Origin: Waterburya agarophytonicola KI4
GTDB lineage: Bacteria > Cyanobacteriota > Cyanobacteriia > Cyanobacteriales > Xenococcaceae
Length of the DNA: 51,115 nucleotides
Direction of reading: 5' to 3'
NCBI RefSeq assembly: GCF_020640915.1
Contig: NZ_JADWDC010000011.1
Coordinates: 1-51,115 of the forward strand
The notes beneath the pieces were generated by a model. The model searched no databases. It had not been told where the DNA came from and was given only the letters and a program-made list of their open reading frames with translations. Both the position numbers and the translations under genes were made by a program. Within the stretch, counting starts at the first letter, position 1. Every line of letters begins with the position of its first letter. Shown in pieces: positions 26,527 through 35,596 of the stretch.

Positions 26527-28557
26527 CTAAGATTTTTGACGATTACTGCTGACCCGTTCCAGATTTTGAGTATATTTGGCTTTTTGGGGTTCTAAGTCAA
26601 TTGCCCGTTGCAAACAGTCAATTGCTGAACTGATTTGGTTTTGCTGTTCTAAAATCATGCTCAGTTCAAAATATTCTTCGGGATAGTGATGGTTAATTTT
26701 AAATCCTATTTGATAAAAACTTACGGCGATCGCCCATTTTGCTTGTTGACTGTAGGCGCGAGCTAATAAAAAATATAGTTCGGGATTATTTGGCTGTAAT
26801 TCAATTGCTTTATAAACAGGATTGAGATATTTAGGATCGATTTTGAATGCCTGACGGTAACATTGTAAAGCTTCCGAGAGCAGCGATTTTGTATGAAGAT
26901 TGGGGGGAGTAGCTTTGGCAACCAAAATATCTGCTAGTCTTTCGTAGCCATAGGCATTAGGTTCGAGACTAAGAAAATGACGATAAGCTGCCAAGGCGTA
27001 ATCTGATTGAGATAATTGAGCTAAAGCATCTCCCAAGTGAAAATATGACCAGGCAAAAGTAGAATTTAGGGAGATCGCCTGTTTGAAGGCGACAATTGCG
27101 TCACGATATTCTCCCAATTCATTTAAGGCAATTCCTAGATGATGAAACGACCAAGAATTATCCTTTTCTAAGGCAATCGCTTTTTTAAAAGCTCTCATGG
27201 CGGTTTGCCATTGTTGTTGCTTTAAGGCAGCTTCACCTAACTCAGAGTAGTGTGCTGCTACCGTCGGTTCTCTAGAGATGATTTTCCGATATACTGCCAC
27301 TACCTCAGACCAATTTTCAGTGTGTGATAGTGCTTTGGCTATTTTATGGTAAGCAGTTAAACATTCAGGATTAATGGTCAAACATTGATGATAAGCCGAG
27401 ATAGCTGCGGGATATTGTTTGAGATTGAGTAAAGCTGTGCCTAAATAATTCAGTATCTCCCAATCATCAGGCTTCAGGGAGATCGCCTGTTGGCAATATT
27501 TTACGGTATGGTTCCATTCTTCAAGCTGATAATAGATTTGTGCTAGTTTGCTAAAAACCTCAGTACATTGAGGATTGAGCTGCAAACTGCGACGGTACAA
27601 GGCAACTGCATCTGACAACTTTTGCTGTTGTAGATAAACCTCCGCCAGACCATAGTAGGGCTGCCAATGCTCAGGAACTTGCTCAATTAACCAACGATAG
27701 CATTGAGTAGCTGGTTGCCACTGTTGACGTTCGGTTAAAATTGCAGCCAGAGCTAAAGAGGCTGGTACATACTTGGGATCTCTGACTATTCCCCTACGGT
27801 AACAGGCGATCGCTAAATCTATTTTATCTTGCTGCTCAAAGATCCTAGCTAGTTGACAGTGTTCTGCTGCCGTCCCCAAAGTTGGGTCTAATTCCAGGGA
27901 TTTTGACCAATAATGAATCATCAACTCGGAGTTGCCAAGTCGCTTATGTACTCTGGCTAAATTACGATAGGCTGCCGTTAGGTCTGGCTGCAAAGCGATC
28001 GCCTTTTGATAGTAAGTAATTGCCTGTTGCCACCTTTGCTGCTGATTAAATATTCCACCCAAATTAAGCCAAACTTCGCTATCATCGGGCTGAATTGTGA
28101 GGGCTTTGACATAACATTCCACGGCGGTAGAAGATTGCCCCTTGCTCTGAAGAATATTACCATATACTTTGTAGGCTGCTGCAGTTTGCGGATCTAACCG
28201 CAGACATTCTTGACAGATTTCAATGGCTGCGGTCAAGTTACCCTCCAACGACAGCATTTTAGCCTCTTGTAGATAAACCTCCATTACCTCAGCAGAAGGA
28301 GTTTGAGTAGGACTAGTAATTGGTTTGGGCATAGGTGTTTCGGAGGAAGGAGACGGAACTTTTGCTAGATTTCTCTGGTGGGGTATAGCCTGATATGTCA
28401 TGAGCGATGCTAACTGTTGATAAGCCTTCATTAGTTTGGGGTCAAACTTAATTGCTCGGCGATAACAAGCGATCGCCCGTTCTTTTTCCCCTTTATTAAC
28501 CCAATGGTTTCCTTGGTGTAGCTCTTCAAGAGCTTTGGTTTCGGCAGATTCTAACAT
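26527..28557 (-). CDS. Tetratricopeptide-repeat protein
   Basis: All 676 residues are TPR solenoid, about 16 units of 34 residues. There is a break at about 70-95 with a Pro/Ser-rich linker (PSSETPMPKPITSPTQTPSA). No signal peptide, membrane segment or C-terminal O-GlcNAc-transferase domain is visible. It sits between the adhesin gene (42 bases upstream) and the FkbM gene (6 bases downstream), and both the FkbM protein and the glycosyltransferase also contain TPRs. A cytoplasmic scaffold for a modification complex is a reasonable guess. Confidence 0.88.
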   Translation of the reverse strand: MLESAETKALEELHQGNHWVNKGEKERAIACYRRAIKFDPKLMKAYQQLASLMTYQAIPHQRNLAKVPSPSSETPMPKPITSPTQTPSAEVMEVYLQEAKMLSLEGNLTAAIEICQECLRLDPQTAAAYKVYGNILQSKGQSSTAVECYVKALTIQPDDSEVWLNLGGIFNQQQRWQQAITYYQKAIALQPDLTAAYRNLARVHKRLGNSELMIHYWSKSLELDPTLGTAAEHCQLARIFEQQDKIDLAIACYRRGIVRDPKYVPASLALAAILTERQQWQPATQCYRWLIEQVPEHWQPYYGLAEVYLQQQKLSDAVALYRRSLQLNPQCTEVFSKLAQIYYQLEEWNHTVKYCQQAISLKPDDWEILNYLGTALLNLKQYPAAISAYHQCLTINPECLTAYHKIAKALSHTENWSEVVAVYRKIISREPTVAAHYSELGEAALKQQQWQTAMRAFKKAIALEKDNSWSFHHLGIALNELGEYRDAIVAFKQAISLNSTFAWSYFHLGDALAQLSQSDYALAAYRHFLSLEPNAYGYERLADILVAKATPPNLHTKSLLSEALQCYRQAFKIDPKYLNPVYKAIELQPNNPELYFLLARAYSQQAKWAIAVSFYQIGFKINHHYPEEYFELSMILEQQNQISSAIDCLQRAIDLEPQKAKYTQNLERVSSNRQKS

Positions 28558-28599
28558 AAAACTTAAAGGTATTAAAGCTTGCCTTATTTCCTCTCTTGC

Positions 28600-31527
28600 T
28601 TAATGGTTGGTTAGACAATTTGGCGATTCAGCTGGTGGCTGTGGCAACTTATTTGTCCCAGGAACAGCGGTTAAAATCAATGTTCCATCTGCTTTTACTA
28701 TTACATCTCTTGCAGGATAAATATTCCCCTCTCCAGTAGCGATTGCCCCATCTTGATTAGGTCGATCTTCAATCTTCGATGAAGTAGGTTTGCTTTCTCT
28801 AGCAGCAGTGCCGTCAACTAATAGATAATCACTTGACATAGGTTCGATCGGTTGAGGTGTAGTTCCTCCCCGTCCTTTGAGTGCCAAACTACTGCCCACA
28901 CCAGAATCTACCCTACAAACGTTAGCTACACTATCACCTGATTCAACTACTTTGGTCGACAATTCTACGATTCCTTGAAAAGAACTTATATCAGGAGTTT
29001 CCAAAGATACGCTACCATCAAAACCAAATTCGGAACTAGCATCAATATCATTAGTTCCATTGCTAGAAGTTGAAGTTCTCTCCTGCAATCCCAAAATTTC
29101 TTCAGCAGTAATATTTATATTGCCACCATCTCCACCTTTTGCACTAGCAGTAATATCGCTACCATTGGGTTTGGAAGGAAACGCGACAATAAAATTCGTG
29201 TCAATGTCAATATTGCCACCATTTGCATCATTAAAGGCTTGGGCGGTAATACTGCTGTCGTTATCCAAGATGATGCTATCTTCGATCTTTAATGAGATCG
29301 AACCGCCTTGACCAGAAGGAGTAGAAGCAAAAATTGAGCTATTATTGTTTAACTTGAGATTTTGAGCTTCGATTAGTATTGAGCCACCACTACCCTCAGC
29401 CTGAAAGGAAGACACGGATATTTGTGCCTCTCCATTAGCAATATCTATCGAAGCATTAGGGCTAATGATATTGATATTCCCGCCATTTCCTGTCGCGCCC
29501 AGCCTAGTGAGAGCCAGAAGCCCCGTAATACTCTCTAACTCTAATAATGGATCTAAAAATTCTCTGAATTCTGGAGGTAAAACCGCTGAATTGCTACCAT
29601 CAATAGTAAGGCGATCGGCAATAATTAAATTTAGATTTCCTGCATTAGCACTACTATTAGAAGTATTGGTAGATATTTTTCCTCCAGTCGTTAAATCTAG
29701 AGTGTTAGCTCTAATATTTATTTCACCGCCAGTAAAATCGATCGGTCTGGAAGTACCAATTATCGACGTGTCAATCAATGCCCCTTCTGAGATGTCAACA
29801 TCATTGGCATCAATGGTAATAATTCCTGCATCACCACCTGCATTCTCTCTAACATTAGTAGCAAGTAAAGCAAAATTACTCAAAGATAGTAAATCCGTTG
29901 CGATCTTAATATCTCCCGCATTCCCCTCACTAGTTGTCCCCGCACCTATCGAAGATCTTCTGTCAATAGTTAGTGCATCATCAATAGTTATATTAATGTC
30001 TCCAGCATTCCCCGTTCCCTTAGTATCGGTGAAAATACCTGAAGCAGTTAGTACTTCGCTCGCAGAGTTTTTGACCTCAAGAGATGGAGTATTAATTGTC
30101 ACATTGCCACCGCTCCCGCTAGCACCTTCGTCTACTTGAGCCAACACAGAACTGTTATCAAAAGTCACAGAATCGGTAGCATTAATATTGATATTACCCG
30201 CGTTTCCTGCACCAAAAGTATTGGAGAAGATCAGGCTTCTATTTTCCGAAGTACCCTCAACAGTTTCAGCAACCAGGACATCTGTATTGATATTAAGCTC
30301 TCCTGCATTTCCTTCTCCACCAACCCTTACAAGACTCCGCAAAGAACTACCGCTATTAATAGCAATTGTATTTTCGGCATTGATGTTGACATTTCCCGAA
30401 TTTCCTTGCCCAAAGGTTTGACTGCCAATAAAAGAACTATTGTTCAGAGTTAAAGATTGAGTTGCTATTTGGATATTTCCCGCGTTCCCCTGTCCGAGAT
30501 CTGCCACTTCATTAATAATGAAACTATTACCATCTAAAATAATATTAGACCCCGTCGAGATTTCGATATCACCCGTCTCTCCTTGTCCGTTACTACTTAC
30601 TCGATTGAGGATCTGACTATTCCCTTCAAGAGTCAGGTCTTCTGTGGCATTAATCGTAATATTGCCAGAGCGAATATCTGAGGCATCAGCATTGTCTTCT
30701 ATTCCTGCAGCTAAGCGGCTGTTTCCTGATAATTGTAGATTGTTAGCATTAATAGAGATCGCTCCTCCATCATTGGAAGTGACATTAACTGCAATATCAT
30801 TATTGAGAAATATATTTGCCAAGGCAATATCGTCGGGAAAGTTCAGCCTGAGATTTTCATCCAATTCAATAGTTCCACCACCAGATATTGCTCCTAATTC
30901 GACATTTGCACCAGGAGTAAACATTCTGACACTATCATTTAGATTAAGCTCTCCACCTAATAAGATTAAATTCTGACCCGATTCTACTCTTAGAACGGAG
31001 CTATTAACCTGAATTGGAGCAGGATTATCACGGAAATTCAAACCGATAGGGGCATTAACTGTTAATAAAGGAGGATTGTCTAAATCTGTCGCGCTAAATT
31101 CCCCATCTTCAAACAAAATACTATCAGCAGTACTGCCATAAAAAGAACCGCCACCTAAATTCAGGCTGGCACCGCCGCCAAAAATAACTCCCGCTGGATT
31201 GATCAAAAATAAATTAGCGTTATTGGCTCTAATTAAACCATCAATATTAGAAATATCCCTTCCCGTAACGCGAGAGAAAATATTGGTCACATCAGCGGCG
31301 TTGTTAAAAAAAGCTTCATTACCGTTGGGTACAGAAAATTCTTGAAAACTATGAAATAAATTGCTGCCAGCGCGATCGCCATCGTCGATCGTCAAGATGT
31401 TTCCTTCAGTAGTTACAGTAGTCGAAGTAGTGCCATCTGGATTAATCTGCGCTACTGCGGATTTAGACAGAAGGGAAATTACGGCAACTAAACAAAGAAA
31501 ACTACTGCTTTTGATACTAGCTAGCAT
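28600..31527 (-). CDS. Filamentous-haemagglutinin-type adhesin (two-partner secretion TpsA)
   Basis: The signal peptide is residues 1-26 (cleavage after SKSAVA). The TPS/haemagglutination domain spans about 30-150, with NLFLINPAGVIFGGGASLNL (105-124) carrying the NPAGVIFG hallmark. A long right-handed beta-helix follows: repeated GNAGxIxI and GxGGNINI turns to about residue 850. The C-terminal 120 residues include CRVDSG and a last cysteine in CLTNH, a layout common in cyanobacterial TpsA proteins. The partner transporter TpsB is not in the window. It is the first gene of an operon with the TPR, FkbM, sulfotransferase and glycosyltransferase genes. The promoter should lie in the AT-rich gap 31528-31661, shared with the RTX gene. 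Confidence 0.92.
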   Translation of the reverse strand: MLASIKSSSFLCLVAVISLLSKSAVAQINPDGTTSTTVTTEGNILTIDDGDRAGSNLFHSFQEFSVPNGNEAFFNNAADVTNIFSRVTGRDISNIDGLIRANNANLFLINPAGVIFGGGASLNLGGGSFYGSTADSILFEDGEFSATDLDNPPLLTVNAPIGLNFRDNPAPIQVNSSVLRVESGQNLILLGGELNLNDSVRMFTPGANVELGAISGGGTIELDENLRLNFPDDIALANIFLNNDIAVNVTSNDGGAISINANNLQLSGNSRLAAGIEDNADASDIRSGNITINATEDLTLEGNSQILNRVSSNGQGETGDIEISTGSNIILDGNSFIINEVADLGQGNAGNIQIATQSLTLNNSSFIGSQTFGQGNSGNVNINAENTIAINSGSSLRSLVRVGGEGNAGELNINTDVLVAETVEGTSENRSLIFSNTFGAGNAGNININATDSVTFDNSSVLAQVDEGASGSGGNVTINTPSLEVKNSASEVLTASGIFTDTKGTGNAGDINITIDDALTIDRRSSIGAGTTSEGNAGDIKIATDLLSLSNFALLATNVRENAGGDAGIITIDANDVDISEGALIDTSIIGTSRPIDFTGGEINIRANTLDLTTGGKISTNTSNSSANAGNLNLIIADRLTIDGSNSAVLPPEFREFLDPLLELESITGLLALTRLGATGNGGNINIISPNASIDIANGEAQISVSSFQAEGSGGSILIEAQNLKLNNNSSIFASTPSGQGGSISLKIEDSIILDNDSSITAQAFNDANGGNIDIDTNFIVAFPSKPNGSDITASAKGGDGGNINITAEEILGLQERTSTSSNGTNDIDASSEFGFDGSVSLETPDISSFQGIVELSTKVVESGDSVANVCRVDSGVGSSLALKGRGGTTPQPIEPMSSDYLLVDGTAARESKPTSSKIEDRPNQDGAIATGEGNIYPARDVIVKADGTLILTAVPGTNKLPQPPAESPNCLTNH

Positions 31528-31661
31528 AATATGTTTGCCTATGGCTTAATTACTATTAAATATTAAATTCAGGAAAAATTAAATATTTGATATGATATAT
31601 ACCATATATTACGATTAGTAAGTAGATCATTTTAATAAAATTTCTATAATATAACTTGATT

Positions 31662-32819
31662 ATGTCTAGCATTATTGATCCCACCACACCAGCAAGCTCT
31701 AGCAATTTTCTCAACGAAGGATTGGAGATTATTGGTCTGTTAGATCAGGTCAACAGATTGGTTGCTACTGGCAGGGGGGACTCGATTTCTGGTGGTAATT
31801 TAGATGATATTATCAGTGGCGGCGGAGGCAATGATACTATTGATGGCTTAGACGGTAGCGATCGCCTTTTAGGAGATGGAGGAAACGATAGACTGCGAGA
31901 TTCTACGGGCAATAACATTCTCGATGGCGGTGAAGGTGATGATTCCCTGGCAGGTGGTACAGACAATGATGAACTACTAGGGAGAGATGGTAACGATACT
32001 CTTAACGATCTCTTAGGGAATAATACTCTAGATGGTGGGGCAGGTGATGACCGAATTATTGTCTCAGATGGAGCTAATATTCTAACTGGCGGTACGGGAA
32101 GGGATACTTTTCATTTCAAGTTGTCCGAAGACCCTTCCCCTGAAATCAACGAAATTACGGATTTCCAGGTCGGAGAAGACCGAATCATTATTCAGAGTGC
32201 GGCAGAGAACCCCAGTGCTAGTTACGATACTGCTACAGGCAAATTGTCTGTTGATGGAAAAGAGATCGTTCAGCTTGATACCGACCTCAACATCGATGTT
32301 AACGATGTTGAATTTATCGGAGTTGAACCAGCTGATAGTGAGGGGGCTACAGTATATCGCTTTTTAAACTCAAACACTAATGCTCATCTCTACACTACCT
32401 CCGAAGCAGAAAGAGAAGCGATCGAAACAGATTTGCCCGAATACAATTTTGAAGGAGAATCTTATCTTGCTGTCGATCCCCTAACAGGTACTCCTGAACC
32501 TAAACCTGTATATCGCTTCTTTAATCAAGATACAGGAGTACATCTATATACAATATCTGAGGTAGAAAAAACCTCAATCCTGAAAAATGCGCCTAATTTT
32601 AGTTTTGAAGGGGAAGCTTTTTACGCTTATGACACTCAAATAGAAGGTACTGTTCCCGTTTATCGTTTCTTTGAACCCACGATAGGGGCGCATCTGTATA
32701 CTTCATCTGAAATAGAAAATGAATTTATTGAGCAGAATTTACCTAATTACAGTGCGGAAGGAATTGCTTATTATGTGTTTGAGTTTCAATCACTGGGAGC
32801 AGATTCTGACGTTGTTTAA
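31662..32819 (+). CDS. RTX calcium-binding protein with three C-terminal DUF5648-like repeats
   Basis: About 385 residues from the ATG at 31662 (an upstream in-frame TTG at 31656 is less likely). RTX nonapeptides at about 38-148 (GGGGNDTIDGLDGSDRLLGD, GGAGDDRI) predict a calcium-binding beta-roll. A short M10-serralysin-like linker (TFHFKLSEDPSPEINEITDF) follows. Three DUF5648-like repeats occur at about 230-270, 283-324 and 332-373, each with YRF.(N/E)..(T)..HLYT.SE.E. There is no N-terminal signal peptide, so type I secretion is expected. The gene diverges from the adhesin operon and shares its C-terminal module with the cyclophilin at 17.2-18.6 kb. Confidence 0.85.
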   Translation: MSSIIDPTTPASSSNFLNEGLEIIGLLDQVNRLVATGRGDSISGGNLDDIISGGGGNDTIDGLDGSDRLLGDGGNDRLRDSTGNNILDGGEGDDSLAGGTDNDELLGRDGNDTLNDLLGNNTLDGGAGDDRIIVSDGANILTGGTGRDTFHFKLSEDPSPEINEITDFQVGEDRIIIQSAAENPSASYDTATGKLSVDGKEIVQLDTDLNIDVNDVEFIGVEPADSEGATVYRFLNSNTNAHLYTTSEAEREAIETDLPEYNFEGESYLAVDPLTGTPEPKPVYRFFNQDTGVHLYTISEVEKTSILKNAPNFSFEGEAFYAYDTQIEGTVPVYRFFEPTIGAHLYTSSEIENEFIEQNLPNYSAEGIAYYVFEFQSLGADSDVV

Positions 32820-32933
32820 CTGAGATTTTGCAGCTGTTCCGTAACTCACTCGTGGTATCAGGTAAAAGGGTAAGAAATTGACTACCAATCGTAGATTATT
32901 AAGTTTACTTGAAAGGCGTGCAAGATCTCAGTT
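32818..32933. repeat. 15-bp inverted repeat with long loop after the RTX gene
   Basis: 32818-32832 pairs with 32919-32933 over 15 bases with one G:U wobble, around an 86-base loop. The left arm begins at the last bases of the RTX stop codon. No T-run follows, so it is not a standard terminator. It could protect the mRNA 3' end. Confidence 0.4.
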
Positions 32934-32993
32934 TAATGTGTCATTTCAAGTCTGTCTCCCAGCATTTTATAGAGCTATAGTGTACACTGCCTC

Positions 32994-33938
32994 TTAATAA
33001 TTCAAACTTAGGAGACTCAGTTGTTGCACGTCTTCAGCACTTAGCTGCCAGCCACTTCCCCCTGCATTTTCTGCCGCTTGTTGGGGATTTTTTGCCCCAG
33101 GTATAGGAATTACATTTTTTTGGGCAATGAGCCAGTTCAAAGCTATCTGAACCGTAGTTTTTTGGTACTTTTCTCCTAATTGCTGCAACTGACTAATTAA
33201 AGGCTCGATTTTGCTCAGTCCTTGCGCTGAAAATTTAGGATCGAGTTTCCTCGCACCAGTTACTTCTTTGACTCTTTCAGGGACGTACTTTCCCGTGAGT
33301 AATCCTTGGTCTAAGGGACTATAAGCCAAAATCGTAATTCCTAATTTACGGGCTGTTTCCAAGATGCCGTTTTGCTCAATTTTGCGGGTTAGCAAAGAAT
33401 AACGTACTTGATTGACTGCTAAAGGTACATCATATTGCGCCAGAAGATCGTAAGCTTGTTGCATCTGCTGTGCAGAATAATTACTCACTCCCACAGTAAG
33501 AATTCTTCCTTGCTTAACCTCAGATGCCAATGCTTCCATTAAGGTAGATTGACCCATAAAAAAATCAAAAGGCATATGAACTTGATATATATCAACTCGT
33601 TCTACCTGCAATCTTTTGAGGCTGTCAGTCAGAGCATTCTTTACCGACTGTTGATTAAATCTCCAGGGTAGAGGAAAGTATTTAGTGGCGATTTGTATTG
33701 GTTGAGTTGTTTCCTTGATAAACTTACCCAGAAGTCGCTCTGATTCTCCTAAACCATAAACTTCAGCAGTATCAAAAAAAGTTGCACCATTTTCTACGGC
33801 TGCTTCAAAAGCCTCTCGAACTTCCTTTTCTCCATAGTTTGAGCCATAACCCCAGAACAAACTATCGCCCCAAGACCAAGTACCAATACCCAAGTTAGGA
33901 AGAGAAATATTACCGACTGATATGTTACTAGTTGCCAT
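32994..33938 (-). CDS. Aldo/keto reductase
   Basis: An NADPH-dependent carbonyl reductase of the TIM-barrel superfamily, 314 residues. The catalytic set is visible: D56 and Y61 in FFDTAEVYGLGESE, K86 in IATKYF, and H121 in YQVHMP. The NADP-binding end has IPIPGAKNPQQAAENAGG. This plant/cyanobacterial branch includes pyridoxal and small-aldehyde reductases; the true substrate is unknown. It is convergent with the RTX gene, with no partner on its strand. Confidence 0.9.
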   Translation of the reverse strand: MATSNISVGNISLPNLGIGTWSWGDSLFWGYGSNYGEKEVREAFEAAVENGATFFDTAEVYGLGESERLLGKFIKETTQPIQIATKYFPLPWRFNQQSVKNALTDSLKRLQVERVDIYQVHMPFDFFMGQSTLMEALASEVKQGRILTVGVSNYSAQQMQQAYDLLAQYDVPLAVNQVRYSLLTRKIEQNGILETARKLGITILAYSPLDQGLLTGKYVPERVKEVTGARKLDPKFSAQGLSKIEPLISQLQQLGEKYQKTTVQIALNWLIAQKNVIPIPGAKNPQQAAENAGGSGWQLSAEDVQQLSLLSLNY

Positions 33939-34135
33939 AAAAATTAATCAAAAAGGCAGAATAAATGAGCGATCTATCTCTATTAATCTATAACTTTTTA
34001 ATATTAAGAGATGTGGAAAATGTAGCTAAAATTACAATTTGTCGTCACAGATAAAGTTAAATCTGAAAGTGTAACAAGTACGGGAAATTAGTGATTTCTC
34101 CTTGTGGCTCATTTCTCTTCCCTTATTCCTTAAAA

Positions 34136-35572
34136 ATGCCTTTTGACTCCTACAACCCTGAAAAATTTTATGATGAACTATTTACAGAAATAGGCAAACC
34201 GCGATCGCATTCTGTTTCCCTCATCAAACATATGACAACGTTGGGGATCGAGCAATTAGAACAACAACGTTCGACAGCGGAGATTGCTTTATTCAAGTTA
34301 GGAGTAACATTTAATGTCTATAATGACGATCGCGGTGTAGAAAAAATATTTCCTTTTGATATCATTCCCCGCATTATTTCTGCCTCAGAATGGGCGGGTT
34401 TAGAGCAAGGTTTAAAACAAAGAATTCAAGCCCTCAATCTATTTTTAGATGATGTCTATGGCGAACAAAAAATCATCAAAGATGGCATAATTCCTCAAGA
34501 AATAATTTATACTGCTTCGGGATTTCTCAAACCTTGTTTATCTAGCAAACCTCCCAAAAAAATCTGGTGTCACATTACAGGAACAGATTTAGTCAGAGAT
34601 CAAGATGGTGAATGGTATGTTCTAGAAGATAATTTGCGATCGCCTTCTGGTGTTTCTTACGTATTGGAAAATCGACGGGTAATGAAAACCACTTTTCCTG
34701 AAATCTTTCAGACTATGCCCGTCGCCCCCGTAGATGACTATCCCAGTCAGCTATTAGAAACCCTGTTAAATCTAGCACCATCCCAATTACCCAATCCCAA
34801 TGTAGTCGTTCTGACTCCTGGTATTTATAACTCTGCTTATTACGAGCATTCTTTTTTAGCACAGCAAATGGGAGTAGAGTTAGTCGAAGGTAAAGATCTG
34901 ATCGTCGCAGATGGCTATTTACAAATGCGTACCACTAAAGGTTTGCGACGGGTTGATGTAGTGTATCGTCGCATCGATGACAATTTCCTCGATCCCATGA
35001 CATTTAACCCCGACTCTTTATTGGGTATACCAGGATTAATGCAAGTCTACCAACAGGGTAAAGTAGCCCTAGCTAACGCACCAGGAACGGGGGTTGCAGA
35101 TGACAAGGTAGTATATGCCTACGTTCCTGAGATGATTCGCTACTATTTAGGAGAAGAACCAACCTTGGCTAGTGTTCCTACCTATTTATGTTGGCGCGAA
35201 AGCGATCGCAAATATGTATTAGAGAACCTAAATAAATTAGTTGTCAAAGCAGCCAATGAAGCTGGTGGTTATGGAATGCTGATTGGGATCGATTCCACCG
35301 CAGCCGAAAGAGAAGAATTCGCTCAAAAAATCATTGCTCAACCCCGCAATTATATTGCCCAACCAACCCTCAGTTTATCGAGAGTACCAACCTTAATTGA
35401 TGGCAAAGTCGAAGGTAGGCACGTCGATCTCCGCCCTTATATTCTCCATCGTGGTGATGAAATCTACGTTCATCCAGGAGGCTTGACTAGAGTAGCGTTG
35501 AAAAAAGGTTCTTTAGTAGTTAATTCTTCCCAGGGTGGTGGAAGTAAAGATACTTGGGTTTTAAATCAATGA
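34136..35572 (+). CDS. Circularly permuted ATP-grasp protein
   Basis: The sequence belongs to the circularly permuted ATP-grasp (DUF404/DUF407) group. Visible features include [11 protein letters not shown] at the start, [46 protein letters not shown] and [12 protein letters not shown]. Homologues begin MPFDSYNPE, so the ATG at 34136 is preferred over the upstream in-frame GTG at 34091, which adds 15 unconserved residues; this gives 478 residues. It heads a cluster with an alpha-E protein (24 bases downstream) and a transglutaminase. That trio is widely conserved and has been proposed to make or transfer a peptide or amide bond, but its product is unknown. Confidence 0.88.
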   Translation: MPFDSYNPEKFYDELFTEIGKPRSHSVSLIKHMTTLGIEQLEQQRSTAEIALFKLGVTFNVYNDDRGVEKIFPFDIIPRIISASEWAGLEQGLKQRIQALNLFLDDVYGEQKIIKDGIIPQEIIYTASGFLKPCLSSKPPKKIWCHITGTDLVRDQDGEWYVLEDNLRSPSGVSYVLENRRVMKTTFPEIFQTMPVAPVDDYPSQLLETLLNLAPSQLPNPNVVVLTPGIYNSAYYEHSFLAQQMGVELVEGKDLIVADGYLQMRTTKGLRRVDVVYRRIDDNFLDPMTFNPDSLLGIPGLMQVYQQGKVALANAPGTGVADDKVVYAYVPEMIRYYLGEEPTLASVPTYLCWRESDRKYVLENLNKLVVKAANEAGGYGMLIGIDSTAAEREEFAQKIIAQPRNYIAQPTLSLSRVPTLIDGKVEGRHVDLRPYILHRGDEIYVHPGGLTRVALKKGSLVVNSSQGGGSKDTWVLNQ

Positions 35573-35596
35573 ACAATGAACAATTAACAATTAAAT

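Noticed and set aside
26527-28557. TPR protein considered as an O-GlcNAc transferase (GT41)
   Set aside because: TPRs continue to the C-terminus, and no GT41 catalytic domain or motif is visible.
29060-31549. Several long plus-strand frames opposite the adhesin gene
   Set aside because: These are shadows of a repetitive, glycine/asparagine-rich beta-helix gene. They have no starts with ribosome-binding sites and encode low-complexity Ser/Pro/Leu-rich sequence.
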